A DNA stretch of 64,000 nt from Shewanella fodinae (GTDB taxonomy: Bacteria > Pseudomonadota > Gammaproteobacteria > Enterobacterales > Shewanellaceae): positions 59,380 to 123,379 of the forward strand of contig NZ_BMXW01000012.1 of assembly GCF_014651955.1 (NCBI RefSeq). The letters are read 5' to 3'. Within the stretch, counting starts at the first letter, position 1. Each line of letters begins with the position of its first letter. The notes under the pieces are model-generated. The model did not search any database, was not told the DNA's origin, and saw only the letters and a list, made by a program, of their open reading frames with translations. The position numbers and the translations under genes were made by a program. Positions 35,041 through 44,048 of the stretch are shown piece after piece.

Positions 35041-36954
35041 ATGACACTATTGCACCGTTTATTGGATAACATGACCGTTTCTCGCAAACTCGGGTTGGGT
35101 TTCAGTCTGGTTTTGTTGCTGACATTTTCGGTGGCTTGGGTTGGCCACAGCGGTGTAGGAATGATGATTGACCGCAGTCAAAAAGTGGCGGTGGCGTCGG
35201 AACTGAAAGATATTCTCTATCAGTTAAAAATTATCCGTCAGGATTTTCTGCAAACGGGTAATCAACAGCAACTGCCGAAATTCGATGAATTGATAGCCCA
35301 AACCCATAAATCACTGCAGCATGAAGCGACAACATATGTAAATGATGTAGATGATCAGCAGCATATCCAAGATGCCCAGACTGCACTAACCAACTATGAA
35401 AAAGGTTTCAACCAAGTAAAACAGTTGCAGGCGGATAAATCTGTGTTGCGTAAGTCTTGGGTGGCAATCGGTAATGGCGTTATCAATAGTTTTTCTCAGT
35501 TAGACCAGCAACTTGTGCAGCAAGCAGATAACTGGCAGTCATCGTTGGCGGTTGCCCGCATCAATCAGCAGATTGCGCTGATGCGTTATTATGTACGGGG
35601 TTACATCTTCGAACCAAGCCAGAAAAACTTAGATGGCGCCAAACAGCAAATTGCTGATATCCGGCGTCAGGGCAAAGCATTAACAGTTCCAGCGGCAGAA
35701 CAGAATCTGCTCAGCAATGCATTATCAGGGCTTGATGAGTATGAAGCCAAACTTGATGGCCTGGTCGATATTGATAAACGTATTGCAGACTCCAAGACGA
35801 CTCTGGAGCAGGACGCTTCGGAACTATTGTCCAGTGTCACCAGTTTAGTGGAATCCCAATCGGCAAAACGTTTGGCTGATGGGGAACAGGCGGAACTACT
35901 GGTGCTGGTGGTCGCAGTGCTGGCACTCATATTGGGCATTGCTTGTTCGCTGCTTATCACCAAGCAGATTATTTCACCTTTGCATTTGACGGTCAGTGCT
36001 GCCCGGCGGATTGCTGGCGGCGATTTGACACAGAGTATCCACAGCGAGCGTAAAGATGAATTAGGGACACTGCTGCGAGCGATGGGTGAGATGAACGACA
36101 CCCTTAAGGATATGATGAGTCAGATTGATGGCAGTGTGGTACAACTTGCCAGCTCCGCCGAGCAGTTGTCAGCAGTGTCTGAACAAAACAGTGTCGGCAT
36201 GCAGAGTCAGCGCAGTGAAACCGATCAGGTTGCTGCCGCTATCAACGAAATGACCGCCTCGGTACAGGAAGTTGCCGGTAACGCCGAGCAGGCGGCACAA
36301 GCGGCAATTGAAGCCGATAATGTCACTGCGACCGGTAATAAAATGGTATCAGAAGCGGTGCAGCATATTGAACGTTTATCCGCTGAAATTGCCAGTACTG
36401 CAGAGGCGATGGCAGAGCTGAAAACCGAAAGCGACAGCATTGGTTCAGTACTCGATGTCATTAAATCGGTGGCGGAACAGACTAATCTACTGGCGCTGAA
36501 TGCGGCCATAGAAGCTGCCAGAGCGGGTGAGGCTGGCCGCGGGTTTGCTGTGGTCGCCGATGAAGTCCGTAGCCTCGCCAGCCGTACTCAGGCGTCTACT
36601 GAAGAGATTGAAAAGCTGATCTCCAATCTACAACACGGTACCCAGAGTTCGGTACAGAAGATGGAACGCAGTCGTGAGCTAAGTGAAGAAGCGGTAAGTC
36701 TATCCCGTAAATCAGGGAGCATGTTGGATGATATTGCGCGTGCCGTGGCAAAAATTCAGGATATGAACCATCAGATTGCTGCCGCTGCGGAAGAACAAAG
36801 TGCTGTAGCTGAGGATATCAATAAGAGTGTGGTACGGGTGCGGGACATTGCTGAGCAGACCGCTCAGGCAACGGAAGAAACCGCACAAGCTACCGAAGGC
36901 GTGGCGGCACTCGGATTGCAACTGAAAGGGCTGCTCGGCCATTTCAAACTGTAA
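35041..36954 (+). CDS. Methyl-accepting chemotaxis protein, HBM-type sensor (first)
   Basis: A 637-residue chemoreceptor. Helix 1 lies at about 18-38, then a long all-helical periplasmic region of about 250 residues with the helical bimodular (HBM) pattern, including [19 protein letters not shown], resembling the Pseudomonas McpS group that binds organic acids. Helix 2 is at about 285-307, followed by HAMP and the signalling domain with [19 protein letters not shown]. Its closest relative in the window is the gene at 38230, with btuF between them. AAAGGGATATTGTT precedes the ATG. The ligand is unknown. Confidence 0.93.
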   Translation: MTLLHRLLDNMTVSRKLGLGFSLVLLLTFSVAWVGHSGVGMMIDRSQKVAVASELKDILYQLKIIRQDFLQTGNQQQLPKFDELIAQTHKSLQHEATTYVNDVDDQQHIQDAQTALTNYEKGFNQVKQLQADKSVLRKSWVAIGNGVINSFSQLDQQLVQQADNWQSSLAVARINQQIALMRYYVRGYIFEPSQKNLDGAKQQIADIRRQGKALTVPAAEQNLLSNALSGLDEYEAKLDGLVDIDKRIADSKTTLEQDASELLSSVTSLVESQSAKRLADGEQAELLVLVVAVLALILGIACSLLITKQIISPLHLTVSAARRIAGGDLTQSIHSERKDELGTLLRAMGEMNDTLKDMMSQIDGSVVQLASSAEQLSAVSEQNSVGMQSQRSETDQVAAAINEMTASVQEVAGNAEQAAQAAIEADNVTATGNKMVSEAVQHIERLSAEIASTAEAMAELKTESDSIGSVLDVIKSVAEQTNLLALNAAIEAARAGEAGRGFAVVADEVRSLASRTQASTEEIEKLISNLQHGTQSSVQKMERSRELSEEAVSLSRKSGSMLDDIARAVAKIQDMNHQIAAAAEEQSAVAEDINKSVVRVRDIAEQTAQATEETAQATEGVAALGLQLKGLLGHFKL

Positions 36955-36964
36955 AGGGACTATT

Positions 36965-37003
36965 GGCAGGCGGCTGAACACTATCAACGGTTTAGCGCCT
37001 GCC
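36965..37003 (+). repeat. Inverted repeat after the first HBM chemoreceptor
   Basis: GGCAGGCG pairs with CGCCTGCC over eight bases around a 23-base loop and is followed by a mildly T-rich stretch. It may be a weak terminator before btuF. Confidence 0.4.
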
Positions 37004-37093
37004 GCTGTTGATCTTTTGCCGATATCGCTATATTTTCCCCGCGTTTGTCTTAGGAATGTTTTAGTCTGTGTCGAACGCTGATGGGGAATTGCG

Positions 37094-37957
37094 ATGAGAT
37101 GGTTATGTTTGCTGCTGATAACGTTTTCAGCCTCAGCACTGGCGGCGGCAACACCTGCTGATGTAGCAAAACGTATTGTCGCATTATCCCCTCATACGGT
37201 TGAGCTGCTCTACGCCATCGGTGCTGGCGATGCGATCATTGCGACTACCGACTTCGCTGATTACCCTGACGCGGCCAAACAGATCCCGCGTATCGGCGGC
37301 AATTACGGCGTACAGTTGGATAAGTTGCTGTCGTTGTCACCGGATCTGGTGGTGGTGTGGGGCGATGGCAATCAGGCTCAGGACATTGCTAGGATCCGCC
37401 AACTGGGATTGCCGCTGTATATCAGCCAACCTCGTACTTTGCAGGATGTGACCAACGACTTGCTGCAACTGGGAAAGCTTACTGGACATGAGGCAACAGC
37501 GGCACAAGTTGCTGCAACATATCAGCGGCAACTGCAAACTATCCAACAGCGCAATGCCAGCAAAACCCCGGTGAAAGTGTTTTATCAGCTGTGGTCAAAT
37601 CCATTAATGACCGTGGCCAACGGCAGTTGGATGCAGCAGTTGTTGCAAGTCTGTCGCGGTGACAATGTGTTTGCTGATGCGGCGACGGCCTATCCGCAAG
37701 TGAGTCTCGAAGCGGTGCTGATGCGGCAGCCTCAGGTGATTATCAAAACGGCTGAAACCGGTAATCCACAATCATTGAATTGGCAGCAGTGGCCAGAAAT
37801 CCCCGCCGTAAAAAACCAGCAAATTTACACCATTGATGCCGATTTATTGCAACGACCAACCCCACGCTTAGTACAGGGATTAACACAGTTGTGCCAAGTG
37901 CTGGACCGAGCTCGTAGTAACCACCACCGTGTATTGTCAGGGCAACCCGCCCAATAG
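37094..37957 (+). CDS. btuF: Periplasmic cobalamin-binding protein
   Basis: A 287-residue exported protein with signal peptide (LLLITFSASALA-AA) and a class III substrate-binding fold: RIVALSPHTVELLYAIGAGD in the first lobe, TTDFADYPDAAKQIPRIGG, then LSLSPDLVVVWGDGNQ, a long linking helix and the second lobe with VFYQLWSNPLMTV. This is the arrangement of BtuF, which captures B12 and delivers it to BtuCD. The btuCD genes are about 16 kb away, at 18746-20618. Here btuF stands alone between two chemoreceptor paralogues and has its own ribosome site (GATGGGGAATTGCG). Haem or siderophore binding cannot be fully excluded. Confidence 0.85.
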   Translation: MRWLCLLLITFSASALAAATPADVAKRIVALSPHTVELLYAIGAGDAIIATTDFADYPDAAKQIPRIGGNYGVQLDKLLSLSPDLVVVWGDGNQAQDIARIRQLGLPLYISQPRTLQDVTNDLLQLGKLTGHEATAAQVAATYQRQLQTIQQRNASKTPVKVFYQLWSNPLMTVANGSWMQQLLQVCRGDNVFADAATAYPQVSLEAVLMRQPQVIIKTAETGNPQSLNWQQWPEIPAVKNQQIYTIDADLLQRPTPRLVQGLTQLCQVLDRARSNHHRVLSGQPAQ

Positions 37958-38229
37958 CGATATTTTTATGGCTTCTGGCGGTATAACGCGTCACCTCTTA
38001 TTGTTTTTAACCGTATGCCTTACCTGTTGTTAACTTGCTTAAGCCGCTATGGCTTGAAGACTCAGCACGCCACTTCAGTCACGAAATTTATGTAATCAAC
38101 ATGGTAGATCACAAATAAGTCATATGTATTACATTACTAGTTAATTTAGTTAACTCCCTCAAAGTATTACAATAATACTTGATGCTAAAGTCGGCAAATA
38201 TATCAAATTCGCTAAAAGAGGATAGTTGA

Positions 38230-40110
38230 ATGGGGGCTTTGGCAAATCGTTTTGAAGATCTGTCAGTAAGCAACAAACTGCGTTTGGGCTTTGGGCTGAT
38301 ATTAATGTTGCTGCTGCTTGTTGCCTTCATCGGTTATCGTGCTAATGCGGATATGAGCGATGGTTACCAGAAGGTTGGTGATATCAGCAGTCTGGATATG
38401 AAGCTGTTGCAAGCAAAAATATTGCGAATGGAATATCTGACCTCTGGAGACAGCAAGTCGCTTGCGGCGTTAAACAGCGTGTGCGATGAGGCCAAAGCTA
38501 TTCTCGATACCCAAGCGGAGATACTGGCAGATCAACAGAATCAACAGCAACTAGATGACGCTAAACAGGTTCTGGCTAAATACATAGATTCTATTAACCA
38601 GCTACAGCAAGTCTTTGAACGCAAAAAAAACATGATGGTAACCGGGGCGCAAGTGGGGGCCAATTTGGTCAGTACTTATGCTGAGTTAGTAAACGAGCTG
38701 AGCCAAAGCAGTCCGGCGCAGGCGCTGCAAATCAGCCAGCAGATGACCATGTTGCGATACTACATTCGCGGTTATGTTTATGCACCGTCTGAGCAAACAC
38801 TGAGCACGGCAAAAAACGCGATGGCGGAATTGAACCAGCAGGTAGACGCCGTTCGCGGCATAGATACTCGTGCCGCAGTCGATGTATTGGGGCGATATCG
38901 GCAGGATCTCGATACGCTGGTCACACTCAATAACGATATTCAGCACGCCCGCACTAACTTGGCTGATACTGGAGATGCCTTAAAAGTGTTGATCCGTGGG
39001 CTGGTTGCACATCAGTTACAGTTGAGTGCAACTAACAAGAACAATAGCAAAATATTGCTGATATCGATTGTTAGCATCGCCTTGTTACTGGGACTATTCG
39101 TTGCTAGATGGATAGGTGTGCAGATCATCAAGCCACTACAGGCAACGGTTACTATTGCAAAGACGATTGCGGCAGGTGATCTGTCGAAGAATATTGCATC
39201 AGCGCGACGTGACGAGTTAGGTGAACTGTTGCGGGCAATTGGTGACATGAACCAGACATTGAGAAATGTACTGGGTCAGATAGATACCTCTGTGAGCCAG
39301 CTGACCGAGTCGGCGGCACGTCTGTCCGCTGCAACCGAGCAGAACAGTGTCAGTATGCAGGAACAGCGCAGCCAAACAGAGCAAGTTGCCGCAGCCGTTA
39401 ATCAGATGACGTCTTCAGTGCAAGAGGTTGCTGATAATGCCGCTAAAGCAGAGCAAGCTGTCACCATGGCACATAACAAAACCAGTGAGGGTAACTCCTT
39501 GGTGGACCATGCAATCCAGCAGATTGAACGGTTGGCGACGGGATTAGCTAACACCTCTGAGGCAATGAACAAATTACAGGCAGATAGTGAACAGATAGAT
39601 GCAGTGCTAGACGTGATAAAATCGGTTTCTGAGCAGACTAATTTACTGGCGTTGAACGCTGCAATTGAAGCGGCGAGAGCGGGTGAAGCTGGGCGTGGAT
39701 TTGCAGTTGTAGCCGATGAAGTCCGTAGCTTGGCAAGTCGTACACAAAGTTCGGCTATTGAAATTGAAAATCTTATCAACAACTTACAAAACGGTAGTGA
39801 GCAATCAGTAAAGATGATGCAACAAAGTACAGCGCAATGTACTGACGCTGTCGCGCTGTCACGTTCGGCTGGTGAGATGTTGGAGCAAATCACTGACGCC
39901 GTGTCGACTATTAGAGATATGAACCATCAAATCGCGGCGGCTTCCGAAGAGCAATCGGCGGTTGCCGAGGAGATTAACCGCAATGTTATCTCTATGCGGG
40001 ATATCACTGAACAATCAGCGGAGACCTCAAATGAGATTGCTAGTTCTAGTGGAAATCTGGCTGAATTAGGTCAAGAACTGCATCAGATGGTCAGACATTT
40101 CAGCCTGTAA
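38230..40110 (+). CDS. Methyl-accepting chemotaxis protein, HBM-type sensor (second)
   Basis: A 626-residue chemoreceptor with the same architecture as the one at 35041: helix 1 at about 19-37, a helical bimodular periplasmic region with [19 protein letters not shown], helix 2 near 277-297, HAMP, and the tip [19 protein letters not shown]. The cytoplasmic halves of the two are very alike and the sensor halves clearly related, so they arose by duplication and then diverged. The ATG follows AGAGGATAGTTGA. The ligand is unknown. Confidence 0.93.
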   Translation: MGALANRFEDLSVSNKLRLGFGLILMLLLLVAFIGYRANADMSDGYQKVGDISSLDMKLLQAKILRMEYLTSGDSKSLAALNSVCDEAKAILDTQAEILADQQNQQQLDDAKQVLAKYIDSINQLQQVFERKKNMMVTGAQVGANLVSTYAELVNELSQSSPAQALQISQQMTMLRYYIRGYVYAPSEQTLSTAKNAMAELNQQVDAVRGIDTRAAVDVLGRYRQDLDTLVTLNNDIQHARTNLADTGDALKVLIRGLVAHQLQLSATNKNNSKILLISIVSIALLLGLFVARWIGVQIIKPLQATVTIAKTIAAGDLSKNIASARRDELGELLRAIGDMNQTLRNVLGQIDTSVSQLTESAARLSAATEQNSVSMQEQRSQTEQVAAAVNQMTSSVQEVADNAAKAEQAVTMAHNKTSEGNSLVDHAIQQIERLATGLANTSEAMNKLQADSEQIDAVLDVIKSVSEQTNLLALNAAIEAARAGEAGRGFAVVADEVRSLASRTQSSAIEIENLINNLQNGSEQSVKMMQQSTAQCTDAVALSRSAGEMLEQITDAVSTIRDMNHQIAAASEEQSAVAEEINRNVISMRDITEQSAETSNEIASSSGNLAELGQELHQMVRHFSL

Positions 40111-40118
40111 ATTATCTT

Positions 40119-40164
40119 AGGCGTCTATTGCGAAACCCTTGATGGGAGTTTGGCATAGACGCCT
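40119..40164. terminator. Extended hairpin between convergent MCP and PspB-like gene
   Basis: AGGCGTCTA pairs with TAGACGCCT (9 bases) and the interior continues with TGC/GCA and AAAC/GTTT. It separates two convergent genes and has no T run. Probably a bidirectional terminator. Confidence 0.55.
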
Positions 40165-40172
40165 CGCTACCT

Positions 40173-40388
40173 TCAGAGACTGTCGATTTTGCTTTTTAGT
40201 TGGTAGCTTTCATCCGTCACAATCTGTTCTAGCGTGACCAGCCGCTGTTTCATCTCGTCCATCTCTTGGCGCATTTTGCTTAGTTCCTGTTCCGCTACAA
40301 TCGCGCCTTTATGTTCAAGATAAGTGTTGGCAAGCTTGTAGATGATGCCGCACACAATCGCGACAACAGCAACTTCAAATGGTCCCAT
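40173..40388 (-). CDS. Small PspB-like membrane protein with coiled coil
   Basis: A 71-residue protein with one N-terminal transmembrane helix (about residues 4-20) and a charged coiled coil (KMRQEMDEMKQRLVTLEQIV). This is the architecture of phage shock protein B, in which the coiled coil contacts PspA/PspC, and the ending VTLEQIVTDE resembles PspB's ALESIL region. No pspA or pspC is adjacent, so it may be a stand-alone relative. GGGAGTCAACC precedes the ATG. I treat the PspB similarity as tentative. Confidence 0.7.
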   Translation of the reverse strand: MGPFEVAVVAIVCGIIYKLANTYLEHKGAIVAEQELSKMRQEMDEMKQRLVTLEQIVTDESYQLKSKIDSL

Positions 40389-40557
40389 GGTTGACTCCCT
40401 ATGAATTAAAACTGAAATTAAGCAAAACAGATGCCATAAAAATAGATGTTAAATATCAATATGTTAATTTTACCCAGCTAGGTAGGTTTAGGGTTTTAGC
40501 TAAAATTTTGTCAAATCCACCATATAGTTAACACAGCAAGCATAACTTGGCATCTGT

Positions 40558-42006
40558 TCAGCGCAACAAATATTGCAGCAGCAGCTTTTGCCACCAGCGA
40601 TGATAAGGGGGTTGCATCAGTCTAGCGGGATTGAAGCGACCTTTGTACAGCACGGTTCGAGCATGGCTGAACTCTAGAAAACCCTCTACACCGTGATAAT
40701 GCCCCATTCCCGAAGGACCAATACCGCCAAAAGGCGCATCATCCGCCGCTACATGGTAAAGCGAATCATTAATACATACTCCACCAGAATGGGTCTGCTG
40801 TAGGAGTTGTTGCTGCAATTGCCGTGAAAATGTCAACAGATACAGCGCCAGCGGTCTGGGTTTCTGCCGGATATAATCCACGGCTTGCGGTAATGTTTGG
40901 TAACCGATAATGGGAAGTAGAGGACCAAAAATCTCTTGTTGCATGATTTCCATCTTATCGGTCACTTCGGTAACTAAAACCGTGGGCCATTGGCGTTGTT
41001 GTGTGAGCGCCTCAAGCTTGCCACATGCAGGCACGCATATGGCGCCTTTGGCTTGCGCATCGTTGAGCAGCCCCAGCAAGCGTTGTTGGTGGCGATCATT
41101 GATAATAAAGCTGTAATCGGCGTTGCCAGCGAAATCTGGATACATCTGCTGAAAGGCGGTTTGCCAAAGACGGACAAATTCGGCCACTTTGGCCTGCGGG
41201 CAAAGAATGTAATCCGGCGCGACGCAGGTCTGTCCGGCATTGAGGGTTTTGCCGTACAACAATCGTTCAACCGCTACGGCTAGCGGCATGTCATCAGCAA
41301 TAATGGCAGGGGATTTTCCTCCCAGTTCGAGCGTCACTGGCGTCAGATTATGAGCTGCTGCTTGCATTACCGATTTACCTACGCCGGTGGCGCCAGTAAA
41401 CAGCAGATGATCAAACGGCAGTGCCGCAAACGCGGCGGCGACGTTGGCATCTCCTTCTACCACGGCTACCTGTGATTCATCAAACACCTGTGATAGCAGT
41501 TGCCGCAGCACTTGATTGGTGGCGGGGGTAAATTCTGAAAGTTTCAACATTACCCGATTGCCCGCAGCCAAGGCACTGATTAATGGACTGAGCGACAGCA
41601 TCACTGGAAAATTCCACGGTACTAAAATGCCACATACCCCCTTGGGTTGGTAATGTACTTTTATACTGCTAGGCGCCAGCAACAGTCCACTATGGCGTCG
41701 CTGCGGTTTCATCCAACGTGCCAGATTGCGCTGACAATATTTGAGATAATTAAGCACTGGTAATATATCTGCCAACAGGCTGTCGTAGTCACTACGATGA
41801 CCAAAATCACGACTCATGGCGTTTAGCAATTGCGGATACCCCTCAAGTAGTACCTGCTTTAGCGCCTGCAACGCCGCTAGACGTTGTTCCCTCTCAGGAT
41901 AGGGCTGTTGCACAAACGCCTGCTGTTGCTGTTGCAATATTTGCGGCAGTATTTCTGTGGTTGATAAAGCTGAAGTCGATGACGATTCCATGGTGCCAGC
42001 ACTCAA
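40558..42006 (-). CDS. Aldehyde dehydrogenase, coniferyl-aldehyde dehydrogenase type
   Basis: A 482-residue NAD(P)-dependent aldehyde dehydrogenase of the short class-3 group lacking the long N-terminal arm. Visible elements are GILVPWNFPVMLSL (cofactor cleft), the catalytic Glu in LELGGKSPAII, the nucleophile Cys in NAGQTCVAPDY, and EIFGPLLPIIGY. The C-terminal tail with FLEFSHARTVLYKG and the HRWWQKLL end is typical of the coniferyl/fatty aldehyde subgroup. A TTG at 42006 with AAGGACTGTTAT before it is used; the ATG at 41991 is an alternative. It stands alone. The natural aldehyde is unknown; probably general detoxification. Confidence 0.9.
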   Translation of the reverse strand: MSAGTMESSSTSALSTTEILPQILQQQQQAFVQQPYPEREQRLAALQALKQVLLEGYPQLLNAMSRDFGHRSDYDSLLADILPVLNYLKYCQRNLARWMKPQRRHSGLLLAPSSIKVHYQPKGVCGILVPWNFPVMLSLSPLISALAAGNRVMLKLSEFTPATNQVLRQLLSQVFDESQVAVVEGDANVAAAFAALPFDHLLFTGATGVGKSVMQAAAHNLTPVTLELGGKSPAIIADDMPLAVAVERLLYGKTLNAGQTCVAPDYILCPQAKVAEFVRLWQTAFQQMYPDFAGNADYSFIINDRHQQRLLGLLNDAQAKGAICVPACGKLEALTQQRQWPTVLVTEVTDKMEIMQQEIFGPLLPIIGYQTLPQAVDYIRQKPRPLALYLLTFSRQLQQQLLQQTHSGGVCINDSLYHVAADDAPFGGIGPSGMGHYHGVEGFLEFSHARTVLYKGRFNPARLMQPPYHRWWQKLLLQYLLR

Positions 42007-42070
42007 ATAACAGTCCTTGATGGCTCCATGCTAAGTCAGCAAGCGTTTCCAGACAACTGCCCAGCGATAT

Positions 42071-42084
42071 TGATCGCGATCACA
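42071..42084 (+). promoter_or_regulatory. Possible CRP site upstream of SpoIIAA-like/uspA genes
   Basis: TGATCGCGATCACA contains the right half-site TCACA and a palindromic core GATCGCGATC, 70 bases before the SpoIIAA-like gene. The left half is weak, so this is only a suggestion. Confidence 0.3.
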
Positions 42085-42154
42085 GAAAAACTGCTATCCG
42101 CTTACTAGACTTAACTGTAAAGGAGTTGCAAAAGTGATGCACAAGGAGTTCACT

Positions 42155-42538
42155 ATGAATATGAAAGTACATGGAATTTCCATTGGTATTGAGAATCATG
42201 GCGGTGCTGATTTTGTGCTGTTTATCAAAGCTACCGGTACTTTGACTCACGAGGATTACGAGTGCATGGTACCCGTATTGGAAGCTGCGATTGATGGGGT
42301 GACCCAACCGCAGATTTTTGCCTTGCTGGACGTTACCGAGATGGATGGCTGGGAAGCCAGGGCGATGTGGGACGATCTGAAGTTAGGGATCAAGCATGGC
42401 CGCGAATTTAAAAAAATTGCTGTCTTTGGTCACCATGGGTGGCATGAGTGGATGGCGCGGATGGCAGACTGGTTTACCCCTTCTGCTGTGAAATTTTTCG
42501 AAGATCGGCAGGAAGCCGTGGCTTGGTTACGGGAGTAG
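42155..42538 (+). CDS. SpoIIAA-like STAS-fold protein (DUF3478)
   Basis: A 127-residue soluble protein with the alpha/beta pattern of the SpoIIAA-like STAS group: FVLFIKATGTLTHEDYECM, ALLDVTEMDGWEARAMWDDL and the C-terminal WFTPSAVKFFEDRQEAVAWL, features that define the DUF3478 family. These proteins are thought to bind lipids or partner proteins; the biochemical role is unknown. Frames open earlier, at 42134, but AAGGAGTTCACT precedes the ATG at 42155. A universal stress protein gene follows, so the two may be co-expressed under stress. Confidence 0.85.
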   Translation: MNMKVHGISIGIENHGGADFVLFIKATGTLTHEDYECMVPVLEAAIDGVTQPQIFALLDVTEMDGWEARAMWDDLKLGIKHGREFKKIAVFGHHGWHEWMARMADWFTPSAVKFFEDRQEAVAWLRE

Positions 42539-42632
42539 GCCGTAACCAGAAACTGGTTTGCAGAATGCTGGAGTTCATTCTGTAATCCTGCGATTTGATA
42601 CTCTGGGAAGTTATTCCCGCAAGGAGGTCATG

Positions 42633-43064
42633 ATGCGCGACAAAGATATCCTGTGGCCGACAGATTTTTCTGATACGGCATCGCATGCGCTTGGATACGC
42701 AATTGATATGGCAAACCATTACAAAGTGGGATTACGTATTCTACATGTAGTGGATCAGCCAGTAGCTGACGCCAGTTACCAACTGCTGATAGTGACACCG
42801 GAAGAGTTGGCACAGAGCATGGAAAAAGCGGCAGCGGACAGTATGCATAAGTTGCTGGCGCAGTTAGACACATCCCTGCATGTGGAAACTATCATCCGTC
42901 GTGGTGATCCAGTGGAAGAAATCCTCACTGAAGCCAAAGATGCCGATGTTGGCATGATAGTGCTTGCTAGCCACGGTCGCAGTGGCCTGAGCCACTTCCT
43001 CAATACCAATGTGTCTGAGGAAATCGCTAATAAGGCGATCTGTCCGGTATTGGTGGTGAAATAG
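42633..43064 (+). CDS. Universal stress protein, UspA family
   Basis: A 143-residue single-domain Usp. The N-terminal ILWPTDFSDTASHALGYAI and the ATP-binding signature GMIVLASHGRSGLSHFLNTN (Gly-2X-Gly-9X-Ser) are clear, and the chain ends VLVVK as usual. Usp proteins modulate survival in starvation and respiratory stress. AAGGAGG precedes two consecutive ATGs at 42630 and 42633; spacing favours the second. It follows the SpoIIAA-like gene by 94 bases and ends before a hairpin at 43078. Confidence 0.93.
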   Translation: MRDKDILWPTDFSDTASHALGYAIDMANHYKVGLRILHVVDQPVADASYQLLIVTPEELAQSMEKAAADSMHKLLAQLDTSLHVETIIRRGDPVEEILTEAKDADVGMIVLASHGRSGLSHFLNTNVSEEIANKAICPVLVVK

Positions 43065-43077
43065 CTGTTGTGGGCTG

Positions 43078-43101
43078 AACCCAGAAATTCGCTTCTGGGT
43101 T
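43078..43101 (+). terminator. Hairpin after uspA-type gene
   Basis: AACCCAGAA pairs perfectly with TTCTGGGTT around a six-base loop, 13 bases after the stop codon. No T run follows. Confidence 0.55.
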
Positions 43102-43295
43102 CCATGCCTGATGGCGCTATTGCCATAATGTATTCCTGGTGCGTCAATTTCACTGGGCGGTGGGTGCGTGGGTGTGAGCCAGCGCTTACTGGCGCGATAT
43201 GATGCTTGTCTCACCACGGTCTTATCAATTAGCGTTATGCAAATCAACGAATAACAATAGGTTGTTGCCACCATGGCACACAACGGAACGAGTGT

Positions 43296-43604
43296 ATGTT
43301 GCAACCTGAGCATGTCACCAAACAGCAAATCGCATTTTTGCGGAAACTTTATCTGGCCCATCTGATTGATGATCAGCAGCACAACCTGCTGTCTTTGCAA
43401 AAGCAGACTGGTATGCCACGGCGTACGTTGCAGGATGCCATTGCGGCTTTCAGCGACATTGGTATTACTGTGGAATTTGTGCAGGATGGTGGTCGTAATA
43501 ATGCTGGTCATTACCACATCAAAACCTGGGGACCGATAAACAGTGCCTGGGTTGGCACCCATCTCACCCAGATTGCCTTGATATTGCAGTTGCCAAAGGC
43601 TTAA
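43296..43604 (+). CDS. Small winged-helix DNA-binding-like protein
   Basis: A 102-residue protein whose central part, NLLSLQKQTGMPRRTLQDAI, reads as a helix-turn-helix followed by a wing (EFVQDGGRNNAGHYHI). I believe it belongs to the HTH_43-type winged-helix family of uncharacterised gammaproteobacterial proteins, but that name is from memory. No effector domain is present. Its stop codon overlaps that of the convergent DUF2956 gene in the four bases TTAA, so no terminator separates the two. Targets unknown. Confidence 0.75.
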   Translation: MLQPEHVTKQQIAFLRKLYLAHLIDDQQHNLLSLQKQTGMPRRTLQDAIAAFSDIGITVEFVQDGGRNNAGHYHIKTWGPINSAWVGTHLTQIALILQLPKA

Positions 43605-43927
43605 AACAGCCAACTGGCAGCGAAAACTAACCAACTCAGTAACAGTAATATCCAGGGTAGCCATGGGCGGGATGTGGTATAGGTCATTTCCTCGGTCGCC
43701 ATTGGCTCATGGGTTACGCTGGCTTTGGTGGCACGTAGTCTTTTGGCAAGTTTATCGCGTTCTCTGGCTTTGGCTTTCTGTTGTTTTTTGTATTCGGCAA
43801 TGCCTTTCTCGATGCCTTGCGCGATCAGTTTTGTCTGTTCCTTCGTCTGCCCTGGTTTTTGTGTCGCACGGGCGATCTGCAATGCCTGTTCTTGAGTTTC
43901 TGCAGAAATGGGCGTTTTACTCAGCAT
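43601..43927 (-). CDS. DUF2956 family single-pass membrane protein
   Basis: A 108-residue protein. The N-terminal half PISAETQEQALQIARATQKP followed by GQTKEQTKLIAQGIEKGI is the conserved DUF2956 signature; a basic, coiled stretch KKQQKAKARERDKLAKRLRA follows, and one C-terminal transmembrane helix (about 90-107, rich in Trp and Leu) ends the chain. This suggests a tail-anchored protein with a cytoplasmic basic domain. Function is unknown. GGAGACCCTACATT precedes the ATG. It is tail-to-tail with the winged-helix gene. Confidence 0.85.
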   Translation of the reverse strand: MLSKTPISAETQEQALQIARATQKPGQTKEQTKLIAQGIEKGIAEYKKQQKAKARERDKLAKRLRATKASVTHEPMATEEMTYTTSRPWLPWILLLLSWLVFAASWLF

Positions 43928-44048
43928 AATGTAGGGTCTCCGGTGATCCTGAATTGCGCTCCATTATACGGGCTTTTTCTCGCCTTGCTGGACGTCAGCG
44001 CAAATTCCCGCGACAATCGCAACAGGCCTTCTTGGTGAGAGAACTCGT

